26,661 nucleotides of DNA, from NCBI GenBank assembly GCA_049522565.1, contig JBEKNT010000035.1, positions 1 through 26,661 on the forward strand, written 5' to 3'. Source of the DNA: JASHVB01 sp049522565 (GTDB lineage Bacteria; Pseudomonadota; Alphaproteobacteria; Acetobacterales; Acetobacteraceae). Position numbers and translations under genes: made by a program. The notes beneath the pieces are model-generated. The model made no database searches, was not told the origin of the DNA, and saw only the letters and a program-made list of their open reading frames with translations. This document shows, piece after piece, positions 1-8,960 of this stretch; position 1 is the first letter of the stretch, and each line of letters begins with the position of its first letter.

Positions 1-2
1 AT

Positions 3-179
3 CCCGCCCGGTCTGTCGTCAATGAGTGGGGCCGTAGCCACGACGTGAAGAATCTGTTCATCGTCGATGGCAGCATTTTCGTTACCTCGGCGGGGGTGAA
101 TCCGACTCGCACGATTCAGGCGCTGGCGCTGTACGTCGCCGATGCCATGAAGCAACGCCTGGCAACCCTGTTCGATTGA
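3..179 (+). CDS. GMC-family FAD oxidoreductase, C-terminal fragment
   Basis: The gene is cut by the left edge of the window, so only its last 58 codons are visible, ending in TGA. The readable segment contains GRSHDVKNLFIVDGS followed by TSAGVNPTRTIQALAL. This is the C-terminal FAD-contacting signature of glucose-methanol-choline oxidoreductases, which oxidise alcohols, sugars or choline using FAD. In that family the conserved active-site His and His/Asn pair lie here: H14 of the fragment, and the Asn of the VNPT segment. The tail after the motif is short, as usual for the family. The substrate cannot be told from this piece. The next gene is convergent and ends 117 bases away. Confidence 0.9.
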   Translation, partial: PARSVVNEWGRSHDVKNLFIVDGSIFVTSAGVNPTRTIQALALYVADAMKQRLATLFD

Positions 180-249
180 GATACCCGCGCAGCACACAGC
201 CTGCCCCGCCGGGGATCCTGTGCTGCGCTCGATCGGATGCGGGCGCGTG

Positions 250-267
250 CGCCGCTTTATCGCGGCG
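250..267. terminator. Hairpin between convergent genes
   Basis: CGCCGC and GCGGCG form a perfect 6-bp stem around TTTATC. The hairpin lies between the stop codons of the GMC oxidoreductase (plus strand) and the TauD-like gene (minus strand). There is no clear T-tract on either side, so calling it a terminator is inference from position. Confidence 0.3.
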
Positions 268-296
268 TGACCTGACCGTGGCACCAGCAGTCAGCG

Positions 297-1181
297 TCAA
301 CCGATTTGCTCCATGGTGGCCACGTCACCGGCGAGGGTGGTGCGGCGGACATCGCGGACCTCGTTGCGGTCAAACCGGCGGGCGCGATGCATCGTGGTGC
401 GGTTGTCCCAGATGACCAGGTCGTTGACCTGCCATTGGTGCGCATAAACGAAGCGGTCTTTGGTCGCGAACTCGGTCAGATCGCGCAGGAACATGCGCGC
501 CTCGGGGATCGTCCAGCCCAGGATCGTTCCCGCGTGTGATGACAAGAAGAGCGACTTCCGTCCGGTTACTGGATGGATGCGCACCAGGCGCTGGCGAACC
601 GGACGGAACGCCGCGCGTTCCTCTGCTGTGAGGTCGGTGAAGCCGATCGCCTCGCGCGAAAACAGCAGCGAATGTTCGCAGATCAGGTCCGCGATTTCCT
701 GCTTCGTGCGATCATCCAGTGCGTCATAGGCCGCGCGCATGTCGGCGAATTCCGTGTTTGCGCCCCAGGAGGGTAGGATACGCCCCGACAACAGCGAATA
801 TTTTGCCGGAACCGGCCGGAACGAGCTGTCGGAATGCCACAGGCGATCGCCCAGTTTGAAGAACCAGACACGGTCCCGATCCGACATGATGTTGCCGGAC
901 CGGTCGAGATTGGAGAAATCCGCGATCCCGGGGCCTAGCCGTGATTCTGCCTTTTTCCGAATGTGGCCGGGGGTGTTGTAGCCTTCCAGCTCTCCGAAAT
1001 GCCGGGTGAAGTCGATCTGCTGTTGATCGGTCAGCGGCTGATCACGAAAGACCAGCACGGCGTACTGGTCCATCCCGGCCTCGATCGCCATGACATCGTC
1101 AGGTGACAAGGGGCGTGCGCAGTCGATACCGGTCACTTGTCCCACGAACACCGGATGAATTTGGTGGATTGCAACAGACAT
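297..1181 (-). CDS. TauD/TfdA-family Fe(II)/2-oxoglutarate dioxygenase
   Basis: This 294-residue protein is the usual length for the family. TauD/TfdA enzymes hydroxylate sulfonates, phenoxyacetates and similar small acids, with decarboxylation of 2-oxoglutarate. The iron-binding facial triad is visible as WHSDSSF (H116-x-D118) and the distal His in TTMHRARRFD (H265), followed by the 2-oxoglutarate-binding Arg in DVRRTTLAGD (about R280). The N-terminal IDCARPLS and FRDQPLTDQQ segments are also typical. I chose the ATG at 1181 because AGGAGA lies 9 bases upstream; a longer open frame to 1520 reads through repeat DNA and has no family similarity. The gene lies on the same strand as the flavin monooxygenase upstream, 190 bases away. 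Both enzymes often act on xenobiotic or sulfur/nitrogen compounds, but the substrate here is unknown. TfdA-like enzymes fit better than taurine dioxygenase itself, since clear taurine-site residues could not be identified. Confidence 0.9.
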   Translation of the reverse strand: MSVAIHQIHPVFVGQVTGIDCARPLSPDDVMAIEAGMDQYAVLVFRDQPLTDQQQIDFTRHFGELEGYNTPGHIRKKAESRLGPGIADFSNLDRSGNIMSDRDRVWFFKLGDRLWHSDSSFRPVPAKYSLLSGRILPSWGANTEFADMRAAYDALDDRTKQEIADLICEHSLLFSREAIGFTDLTAEERAAFRPVRQRLVRIHPVTGRKSLFLSSHAGTILGWTIPEARMFLRDLTEFATKDRFVYAHQWQVNDLVIWDNRTTMHRARRFDRNEVRDVRRTTLAGDVATMEQIG

Positions 1182-1280
1182 CGCGTTGTCTCCTGATGGC
1201 AACTGGCGCTGACATCGACGCTTGGTTGGTTCGTACTCGCACTGGCCGTGCCTCCCCACGTTGCGGCCGCGCCTCTCGAC

Positions 1281-1356
1281 GTCATGGCCGGGCCTGACCC
1301 GGCCATCTATGGGCCGCTGGTGCCGCGATGATGGCCGGGTCAAGCCCGGCGATGAC
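1281..1356. repeat. REP-like palindromic repeat, copy A
   Basis: Two inverted copies of a short palindromic element lie in the gap between two minus-strand genes. The first, 1281-1307, begins GTCATGGCCGGGCCTGACCC. The second, 1328-1356, reads the same way on the other strand. Together they can fold into a long hairpin. Related copies lie at 12116-12206 and 14972-15077. Confidence 0.8.
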
Positions 1357-1371
1357 AGTTCGCTGCACCGG

Positions 1372-2706
1372 TCACACGTGGCCGACCGCCCATTGTTGTG
1401 CGGTACGAGGAGAAACGCGGGGGAGGCCGAAATGGTCGCGCAACGTCTTGCCCTGGTAGTCGCGCCGGAACAGGCCGCGGTGCTGCAATTCCGGCACAAC
1501 GAGAGTGACGAAATCGGCAAAGGCGCCGGGGAAGTATGGGGGCAAAATATTAAACCCGTCCGCCGCCCTGCCGACGAACCATTCCTCCAGTGTGTCGGCG
1601 ATGCGTTGCGGCGTGCCGCAGACGACCCAGTGGCCGCGCGCCGCCGCCGTCAGGTTATAGAGATCGCGCAAGGTCATCTTCTCGCGTTGCGCGGTTTCAT
1701 AGAGCACATGGGAAAAAGTCCGGCTGCCCTGGAAGGGCGGCGGCGGCGGCACCGGTCCGTCGAGCGGATGGCCGGAGACGTCGTAGCCGATCCGGCTGGC
1801 GACCAGCGTCGCCGCGTTGGTGGGCGTGAGCCAGCTTTGCAGTTTCGCCAGTTGCTCTCGTGCCTCGGCGTCGGAAGCGCCAATGATCGGCATGACTCCG
1901 GGCAGTACGGCAATTTCGTCCGGCGACCGGCCGTATTTCGCCATGCGTCCTTTGAGGTCGGCATAGGCGATCTTTGCGGCTTCCAACTCCTGCACCACCG
2001 AGAAGACGACGTCGGCGGTGCGCGCCGCCAGCTCCAGCCCGGAGGGCGAGCCGCCGGCCTGGATGATGACCGGATGCCCTTGCGGGCAACGCGCCATGTT
2101 GAGCGGCCCTTTCACCTGGAAGAACCGGCCCTTGTGGTCCAGCGCGCGAACCTTGTCAGGATCGATGAATCGCCCGCTCGCCTTGTCGGCGACGATCGCA
2201 CCGTCGTCCCAGCAATCCCACAATCCCCTGACGACATCGACGAATTCATTGGCGCGTTGGTAGCGCAGCTCGTGTTCCAGATGCTCATCGCGGTTGAAGT
2301 TGAGCGCCGCTTTGGGGTTGGAGCTGGTCACCACGTTCCATGCGGCGCGTCCGCCGCTGATATGGTCGATCGAACCAAAAATGCGGGCGACATTGAAGGG
2401 TTCGGAAAAGCTGGTGGAGACCGTCGCACCAAGGCCGATATGGGTGGTCGAGGCGCTGAGGACGGTAATGAGCGTGGTGGGTTCGAAGCGGCACATGAAC
2501 GACGGATGGTCGGTCGGCTCCATCACCATCGAGTCGGAGATGAACAGCAGGTCGAATTTTCCCGCCTCCGCGATGCGGGCGATCTCCTGGATGACGGGAA
2601 GCTGCATGTGGCTGGTCGCGGCGCCCTCATAACGCCAGCCGGCGGTATGGTTGCCGGTGCCGAGGACGAAAACGCCCATATGCATCTGTCGACTGCTCGC
2701 GTTCAT
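1372..2706 (-). CDS. LLM-class flavin monooxygenase, NtaA/SnaA/DszA type
   Basis: The protein has 444 residues, which fits the NtaA/SnaA/DszA branch of the bacterial luciferase-like superfamily. These enzymes are FMNH2-dependent two-component monooxygenases acting on nitrilotriacetate, dibenzothiophene sulfone, pristinamycin precursors and similar compounds. Typical stretches are visible: MHMGVFVLGTGNHTAGWR at the start, FDLLFISDSM, LEPTTL-like FEPTTLITVLSAST, GRAAWNVVTS, HKGRFFQVKGPLNMARCPQG and VIIQAGGSPSGLELAARTAD. The ATG at 2706 has GGAGG 12 bases upstream; internal Met residues at 8 and 10 are alternatives. No flavin reductase partner gene is visible in the window. The TauD-like gene lies downstream on the same strand, and the quinone-oxidoreductase-like gene is divergent 120 bases away. 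The exact substrate is unknown. Confidence 0.92.
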   Translation of the reverse strand: MNASSRQMHMGVFVLGTGNHTAGWRYEGAATSHMQLPVIQEIARIAEAGKFDLLFISDSMVMEPTDHPSFMCRFEPTTLITVLSASTTHIGLGATVSTSFSEPFNVARIFGSIDHISGGRAAWNVVTSSNPKAALNFNRDEHLEHELRYQRANEFVDVVRGLWDCWDDGAIVADKASGRFIDPDKVRALDHKGRFFQVKGPLNMARCPQGHPVIIQAGGSPSGLELAARTADVVFSVVQELEAAKIAYADLKGRMAKYGRSPDEIAVLPGVMPIIGASDAEAREQLAKLQSWLTPTNAATLVASRIGYDVSGHPLDGPVPPPPPFQGSRTFSHVLYETAQREKMTLRDLYNLTAAARGHWVVCGTPQRIADTLEEWFVGRAADGFNILPPYFPGAFADFVTLVVPELQHRGLFRRDYQGKTLRDHFGLPRVSPRTAQQWAVGHV

Positions 2707-2826
2707 GGCGTTCGATATCCTCCGCGCTGCCGGTCGGTTCCAGCCTACACGCGTTCAGTCCGGGCGGGTAGTATCGTGTCGAACAGTGCGCGGCGTTTGC
2801 CGGGATGAACGGGGAGGAATGACGCG

Positions 2827-3819
2827 ATGCGAATGATCGTGGTGCCCAGGTTGGGCGGGCCTGAGGTACTGACGCTGATCGACACACCGATGCCGGTGGC
2901 GGGTGCAGACCAGGTATTGGTAAAGCTCGACTATGCGCTGGTGGGCTTCGCGGATGTGTACCAGCGTGAGGGAGTCTACCGCGCCAGCAAGACATTGGCT
3001 GCGGGCGAAACGCCGCTGAAAATCGGCGGCGGCGGTGCCGGGACTGTCGTTGCGGCAGGCGACCGAGTGACCGATTTCAAGCCGGGCGACCGCGTGGTGT
3101 ACGGCGAGCAACTCGGATCCTATGCGGAGTACGTCGCGGTGCCGGCGTGGCGGGCCACCAAGGTCCCTGATGGCATCGACCTGAAAGACGTCGCCGGCCT
3201 GCCGTCGCAGGGCGCGACCGCGCATTATCTGGCGCATGATACCGGCAGGCTGGCGCCCGGGATGACCTGCCTGGTGCATGCCGCGGCCGGCGGCGTCGGC
3301 CATGTGCTGGTGCAGCTTGCCAAGCAGTGCGGTGCGACCGTGCTGGCAACCGTTGGCAGCGGCGCGAAGGCGGCGTTTGTCGAAGGTCTGGGTGCCGACC
3401 GTGTGATCCTGTATCGCGACGAGGATTTCGTTGCCGCGGTGAAATCCTGGGGTGATGGCAGCGGAGTCGATGTCGCCTATGACGCGGTGGGGCCGGCGAC
3501 GCTGGACAGGACGATCCAATGCGTGCGGCCACGCGGGCTGGTGGTGCTGTATGGCAACACGTCAGGCCTGGTGGAATCGATCGCGCCGATGGCGTTGGGC
3601 AATGCCGGCTCGCTGTTCTTCACGCGCCCGCGGCTGGCCAATCACATGCGCGACGCGGCGGAGACCGGCAAGCGCATGGACGATCTGTTGGGCGGCATCA
3701 GCAGCGGTCGGTTGCGGTTGGCGTTGGCGGAGACGCTGCCGCTGGAACGGGCAACCGACGCGCATCGGTTGATCGAATCGCGCGCCACGATCGGGCGCGT
3801 GTTGTTGTCGATCGGCTGA
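2827..3819 (+). CDS. Zinc-independent MDR oxidoreductase (quinone oxidoreductase-like)
   Basis: This 330-residue member of the medium-chain dehydrogenase/reductase superfamily resembles the NADPH:quinone oxidoreductase (QOR) branch. The N-terminal GroES-like fold shows FADVYQREGVY and GGGGAGTVVAAGDRVTDFKPGDRV. The Rossmann segment carries AAAGGVGHVLVQLAK at about residues 150-165, the QOR-type nucleotide-binding motif. The Cys cluster that binds structural zinc in alcohol dehydrogenases is absent. The family uses NADPH to reduce quinones or enones. The ATG at 2827 follows GGGGAGGAA about 10 bases upstream. The gene is followed at 145 bases by an alpha/beta hydrolase on the same strand, so the two may be co-transcribed. 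The 120-base gap to the divergent flavin monooxygenase should hold promoters for both directions, though no clear boxes were recognised. Confidence 0.9.
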   Translation: MRMIVVPRLGGPEVLTLIDTPMPVAGADQVLVKLDYALVGFADVYQREGVYRASKTLAAGETPLKIGGGGAGTVVAAGDRVTDFKPGDRVVYGEQLGSYAEYVAVPAWRATKVPDGIDLKDVAGLPSQGATAHYLAHDTGRLAPGMTCLVHAAAGGVGHVLVQLAKQCGATVLATVGSGAKAAFVEGLGADRVILYRDEDFVAAVKSWGDGSGVDVAYDAVGPATLDRTIQCVRPRGLVVLYGNTSGLVESIAPMALGNAGSLFFTRPRLANHMRDAAETGKRMDDLLGGISSGRLRLALAETLPLERATDAHRLIESRATIGRVLLSIG

Positions 3820-3964
3820 AACGAGAGCGGCGGGATGCACCATGCGCCGTGGCATTCACCTGCCCTGGCGAACCGGCCAGCCCCGAACTCATCCGTCGCC
3901 GCTGGCGAAGGAACGCGCCAAGCTGCCGGGACAACATCATGTCGTGGGGAGAAAGGACAACGCC

Positions 3965-4702
3965 ATGCCGAGCTTCGAACATGACCGCGCGCGTATCTAC
4001 TATGAGGACTATGGCCAGGGATTTCCTATCCTTACCTTCGCCCCCGCCGGCCTGCAGTCGGTGATCGGGGTTTGGAGCCAGCCTTCGGCACCGATCAACC
4101 CCACCACCGAGTTCGCGTCGCGGTACCGGGTCATTGCGATGGATCAGCGCAATGCCGGCGGTCGGTCCCATGCGCCGATCACCGCGCAGGACGGCTGGGA
4201 TACCTACACGTCCGATCACATCGCATTGCTCGATCATCTGAAGATCGATCGTTGCCATCTGTATGGTCAGTGCATCGGCGGATCGTTCATCCTGAACATG
4301 CTCAAGGCGCAGCCGGCGCGGATTGCCTCTGCGGTGCTGGCGCAGCCGATCGGGCGCGTGGGTGCTCCGGCGACGGCACGTACGGCCCGGTTCCAGGGGT
4401 GGGCGGACTCGCTCAAGGACCACCCCGAGGCGACCGAGGCGGTGCTGGATGCGTTTTGCCATAACCTCTACAGCCGTGGCTTCGTGTATTGCGTGGATCG
4501 GGGATTCGTATCGACGGTGCGGACGCCGTGTCTCGTGCTGGCCGGCAACGACGAAGCGCATCCTTATGCGATTGCCGAGGAGCTTGCGAAATTGCTGCCG
4601 GACTGCGCGTTCATTCCGGAGTGGAAGACTGGCGCAGCGCTGACGTCGGCGCGGGCGCGCGTGATGGAATTCCTGGCGCGGCATACGCCGGGCAGGGGAT
4701 GA
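3965..4702 (+). CDS. Alpha/beta hydrolase with a Cys at the nucleophile elbow
   Basis: The protein has 245 residues from the ATG at 3965, which is preceded by a GGGGAGAAAGG-type ribosome site; an ATG 41 codons upstream lacks one. The alpha/beta-hydrolase fold is suggested by VIAMDQRNAGGRSHAP (oxyanion/strand 4 region) and by the nucleophile elbow YGQCIGGSF. The nucleophile is Cys103 rather than the usual Ser, as in dienelactone hydrolases (GYCxG). A plausible acid and base are D196 and H199 in AGNDEAHPYA, instead of a His near the C terminus. The enzyme probably hydrolyses an ester, lactone or carbon-carbon bond of a small substrate, but the substrate is not known. The start of the protein, YYEDYGQGFPILTFAPAGL, carries the early strand and HG-like turn. 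The gene sits behind the quinone-oxidoreductase-like gene, which points to a shared role in catabolism. Confidence 0.85.
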   Translation: MPSFEHDRARIYYEDYGQGFPILTFAPAGLQSVIGVWSQPSAPINPTTEFASRYRVIAMDQRNAGGRSHAPITAQDGWDTYTSDHIALLDHLKIDRCHLYGQCIGGSFILNMLKAQPARIASAVLAQPIGRVGAPATARTARFQGWADSLKDHPEATEAVLDAFCHNLYSRGFVYCVDRGFVSTVRTPCLVLAGNDEAHPYAIAEELAKLLPDCAFIPEWKTGAALTSARARVMEFLARHTPGRG

Positions 4703-4733
4703 TACGAGCGGCGGTCGCGCCAGGCGTCGTGTC

Positions 4734-4751
4734 AGCGGCGTGTTCGCCGCT
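4734..4751. terminator. Hairpin between hydrolase gene and tRNA-Glu
   Basis: AGCGGCG and CGCCGCT form a perfect 7-bp stem with a TGTT loop. It lies 31 bases past the hydrolase stop (plus strand) and 16 bases past the 3' end of tRNA-Glu (minus strand), so it could serve both. There is only a weak run of T/A after it (TTATCC on the plus strand). Confidence 0.45.
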
Positions 4752-4767
4752 TATCCATGGAGAATAT

Positions 4768-4843
4768 TGGCGTCCCCTACGGGATTCGAACCCGTGTTAC
4801 CAACGTGAAAGGCTGGTGTCCTAGGCCTCTAGACGAAGGGGAC
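4768..4843 (-). tRNA. tRNA-Glu (anticodon TTC)
   Basis: The minus strand folds into a complete 76-base tRNA. It has acceptor stem GTCCCCT/AGGGGAC, discriminator G and an encoded CCA at 4768-4770. The D-arm region contains CGTCTAGAGGCCTAGGAC. The anticodon stem CCAGC/GTTGG, with one G-T pair, surrounds loop CTTTCAC with anticodon TTC at 4807-4809. The T arm is ACGGG/CCCGT around TTCGAAT. The TTC anticodon together with the near-universal GTCCCCTTCGTCTAG start identifies tRNA-Glu. It lies 51 bases downstream of recJ on the same strand. Confidence 0.98.
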
Positions 4844-4894
4844 GGCGGCGCGGTGGGGTAGCGGACCCCCCTTCCACGGTCAAGCGCGCGGCGC

Positions 4895-6660
4895 TCAGGC
4901 CGGGGCTGCGTCGCTGATGATGAAGCCGGGGTTCACCGCGCCGTTCCATTCCTCGGCGCGCAGGTGCCCGGCCAGGTGCAGCGGCATGCCGCTCCGCCCC
5001 AGCAGAGCCTCGACCAGGGCGCCGTCGCGGGCGCGAAACAGCATCGCCTTCAACCGCGGCCCGCCGCCCTCGCCTTCGACGAAGGTGCGGATCGCGGTGG
5101 CCTCCCGCCCGACCCGATCGGCCCGCAGCACCCGCGCGCGCTGCAACACCAGGATCGGCTCCTCGTTGCCCGCCCCGAACGGCGCCAGCCGCCCCACATG
5201 CTGCGCCAGCTCGGTGGTCGCCCCGCCCACCGCGAGCGTGCCTTCCACCGCCAGGTCCGCCGCGCTCGGCAGCGCCGATGCGGCCGCCAGCCGCTCGTTC
5301 AGGAAGGCGTGGAACGCCTCGATCCGCGCCGCCTCCAGTGAGAAACCGGCCGCCATGCTGTGGCCGCCGCCGGTCGTCAGGATGCCGGCCTGGCGCGCCC
5401 CGATCACCGCGGCGCCCAGGTCGAGCCCGGCGACCGAGCGGCCCGACCCCTTGGCCACCCCGTCGGCAACGCCGGCGACGCAGGTTGGCCGGTTGTAGCG
5501 CTCCTTGATGCGGCCCGCGACGATGCCGACCACGCCGGGATGCCAGCCCGCGCCGCAGATCAGCAGGGCGGCGTGGCCGGCGGCGGACTGCGCCTCGGCC
5601 GCGGCAAACGCGGCCTCCAGGACCGACGCCTCGACCTCCTGGCGCTGCCGGTTCACGCTATCCAGCAGCGTCGCCAGTGCCACCGCCTGGGCCGGGTCCT
5701 GCTCCAGCAGCAGCCGCAACCCGAGATCGGCCTCGCTGATGCGGCCGGCGGCGTTGATACGGGGTCCCAGGCCGAACCCGCAGGTGAAGGCGCTCGGCCG
5801 GTCGCGGGTTTGCGCCACGTCGAGCAGGGCGGACAGGCCGGGGCGGGCGCGGCGCCCCATCACTTTCAGGCCCTGACAGACCAGCGCGCGGTTCACCCCG
5901 GTCAGCGGCATCATGTCGCAGACCGTCGCCAGCGCCACCAGGTCGAGCAACTCCAGCAGGTCGGGGGCGGCGCGCTGGGCGAAGAAGCCGTGCCGGCGCA
6001 ACGCGCGCAACGTCGCAACGGCGGTCAGGAAGGCGACGCCGGCGGCGCACAGCGCGGTCAGGCCGGACCGGTCGTCCAGCCGGTTCGGATTGACCGTGGC
6101 CAGCACCGCCGGCGGCGGTCCTTCCGCCTTGTGGTGGTCCAGCACGATCACGTCGGCCACGCCGCGCACCGCGTCGAGCGCCTCGGCGGCGGCGGTGCCG
6201 CAATCGACGCAGACGATCAGGGTGGCGCCACGCGCCGCCAGCTTGCGCAGGGCGGGGGCGTTGGGGCCGTAGCCCTCGGTCATGCGGTCCGGCACGTAGG
6301 GGTGCACGGTGCAGCCCAGGTCGCGCAGCAGCGTGGTCATCAGCGCCGCGCTGCACGCGCCGTCCACGTCGTAGTCGCCGAACACGGCCACCGTCTCGCC
6401 GTTCAGCGCCGCACGGGCAAGGCGGTCGGCGGCGGCGTCCATGTCGGTCAGCACCGACGGGTCGGGCAGCAGCACGCGCAGGGTGGGATCCAGGAAGTCG
6501 CACGCCGCCTCGATCCCCACGCCGCGCGCCGCCAGCAGCCGGCCGACGATCTCCGGCACGCCGATGCGCTGGGCGATGCCGAGCCCGACGCGATCCTCGC
6601 CGACGCGCCACACCCAGCGCCGGCCGGCCAGGCTGCGGCCGACGCCGAGCACCGGCTCCA

Positions 6661-6661
<1 letters not shown>
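4895..6661 (-). CDS. recJ: Single-stranded-DNA-specific exonuclease RecJ
   Basis: RecJ degrades single-stranded DNA 5' to 3' in RecF-pathway recombination, mismatch repair and base-excision repair, using Mn/Mg. The protein of 588 residues has the family's length. The DHH phosphoesterase motifs are visible: DYDVDG (residues 96-101), VDCG (about 152-155), VLDHHKAEG (174-177 for the DHH core) and LGPRINAAGR (about 299-307). The DHHA1 half follows with WHPGVVGIVAGRIKERY (about 373) and GGGHSMAAGF (431-440), then a C-terminal OB-type region. I chose the ATG at 6661, which overlaps the glpX stop as TAATG and so implies coupled translation; an ATG five codons upstream inside glpX is possible. Base composition matches its neighbours. 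It is a housekeeping gene and a reliable anchor in this window. Confidence 0.97.
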
Positions 6662-7665
<1,004 letters not shown>

Positions 7666-8011
7666 GGGGCGTTTCTCCGGAACAGGTTCGATTCTGCGCG
7701 GAACGTAGCACGGCGGGGGGACCGGAGGGAGCGCCTTGGCGCGATGGGCCGCGGGCCGGTGGGATCGTCGGTTGCCGACATCGGGGCCCGGGCCCAGTGT
7801 GGGCCATTCCGCAATCCGGAACGGCGGACGGTCCAGATGCCGGAGCCATCAGCGATCCGCGAATGAGGTGCGGTCATGCGTGACATTCGCGCCGCGTCGA
7901 CCAAGGGGCGCGGCAGCTCCCGGCAAACGTCGCTATTGGGCTGGCTTGCTAGCGAGAGGCACGTCGTTGGCGTCATAGGAAACGATTTTCGGTATCGCAC
8001 CCCTGATATAC

Positions 8012-8030
8012 GGGAATAGTTTAAATTCCC
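8012..8030. promoter_or_regulatory. 19-bp palindrome GGGAAT-N7-ATTCCC
   Basis: The site has perfect 6-bp arms around an AT-rich centre (AGTTTAA). It is either an operator-like site or a small hairpin. It lies 347 bases upstream of the glpX start and 11 bases before the remnant gene at 8041. No known regulator site is recognised, so the role is open. Confidence 0.35.
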
Positions 8031-8040
8031 ACCGCGAAGC

Positions 8041-8350
8041 ATGATCGGGCCCCAGTCGCGCCGCGCGTCCGAAGGCCGCACCTGCGCGCAGCAGCGCGCC
8101 ATCTCATCGCCGACCGCGCGCCGCCCACCAGCGGCCCGGCGTGCCGACGATGCCGCTTCGCGCCTCGCTTACCTGTCCACGCCTGGGCCATCGCGGCCGA
8201 GGTTCGCCGCCGCTCGATCGGTGCGTTATCGCCGATATCTGCCAGGATCTCGGCATCGTGCCGGGTGACCCGCTATGGCGGGAATTGCGCTCGGTCATCA
8301 TCGAAAGCGGCGGCAACATCGCCACGCTGTTCAGCGAGGTGTTATCGTGA
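8041..8350 (+). pseudogene. Frameshifted remnant of a small hypothetical gene
   Basis: Two plus-strand frames read as one protein if a single base is restored near 8224. The frame with codons at multiples of three gives ACRRCRFAPRLPVHAWAIAA and then EVRRRSIGA up to 8225. The next frame continues VIADICQDLGIVPGDPLWRE and ends with GGNIATLFSEVLS at the TGA at 8348-8350. Adding one G to GGTGCGTTATC would join the two halves as SIGA-VIADIC. The N-terminal part has no good ATG in its own frame; the ATG at 8041 is in a third frame, so a second lesion near the start is possible. I do not recognise a function. The Cys-x2-Cys pair could bind metal. A sequencing error is an alternative explanation for the frameshift. 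Confidence 0.55.
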
Positions 8351-8693
8351 CGCAACGTTGAAGTCGCACGATGCATCTGTATGCATCTGTAACAAATAAT
8401 TCTTGCTTCCTTGCTTCTATTCTGGCGCCCATTGATCGACGTTACGGCGGACTCTACCGTGACAGGCACTGCGGCGCGCCGCCGAACAACTTCGGTTGGC
8501 ACCCGATGAGGGTTCCGCCAATCGCCTCTACGCTGCCGAGTTCGGCCGCGGCGTCGCTGATGGCGTGGTATTTCAAGGTGGTGGACGGCGCGTACGACGC
8601 CATAATGGCACGACTTGTCGACCCTGGTGTACCGAAGTTCCTTTTGCTCGGCTCTGTCGGCGACGGCGGGCCGTGCCAAGGCCGCGCAACCGG

Positions 8694-8960
8694 CTAAACC
8701 CACCGCACCCAGGATTTGGTCCGGCGCAACGCTTCGGCCGAGGCGGGGGTCAGCCGCCATGGGTCCTCCCCGTCCTCGGCCACGCGCTGAACGCGCAGGC
8801 AGCCCGGGCAGCGCGCCATCTGTTCGGACCGATCCGGCGTGATCGCCATCCGCGCGCCGCAACAGCCGCACGACCGGTACCGCCGCGGATCCTGCGAAGA
8901 CTCGCGGACAAGCTGCGCGAGCAATAGGCCTCGGGTCATGACGAGCGGCAGGTACTTCAT
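8694..8960 (-). CDS. Small zinc-ribbon protein of unknown function
   Basis: This 88-residue protein has a very good ribosome site: GGAGG six bases before the ATG at 8960. The centre carries CGCCGARM and MARCPGCLRV, so C31-x2-C34 and C51-x2-C54 form a likely four-Cys zinc ribbon of 24 residues. Charged, soluble flanks surround it, with no signal peptide or membrane segment. The N-terminal 30 residues look helical (GLLLAQLVRESSQD). The C terminus is rich in Trp and basic residues. Such small ribbons occur in nucleic-acid-binding or assembly proteins, but no specific family is recognised. It is flanked by gene-poor DNA on both sides, so context gives no role. The start, the reading frame and the Cys spacing together make it likely to be a real gene. 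Confidence 0.7.
   Translation of the reverse strand: MKYLPLVMTRGLLLAQLVRESSQDPRRYRSCGCCGARMAITPDRSEQMARCPGCLRVQRVAEDGEDPWRLTPASAEALRRTKSWVRWV

Larger units (their letters stand above)
7666..8693. other. About 1 kb without an intact gene; decayed region
   Basis: No complete, well-initiated gene is visible on either strand upstream of glpX. The stretch holds a short palindrome at 8012-8030, a frameshifted gene remnant at 8041-8350 and an AT-rich patch around 8375-8425 with a tandem 10-mer (ATGCATCTGT twice, 8371-8390). After about 8460 it becomes GC-rich and looks weakly coding in two different plus-strand frames. A 47-codon open frame at 7876-8019 has a GAGGTG-like site but no recognisable product. 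The promoter of glpX must lie somewhere in the left part but was not identified. Confidence 0.6.

Noticed and set aside
1222..2808. Long plus-strand open frame of about 528 codons opposite the flavin monooxygenase
   Set aside because: It is antisense to a gene with strong family motifs and runs through repeat DNA. Long antisense frames are expected at this GC content.
7876..8019. A 47-codon plus-strand open frame ending inside the palindrome
   Set aside because: The GAGGTG-like site is weak, and the basic peptide has no recognisable features, so it is mentioned only in the region note.
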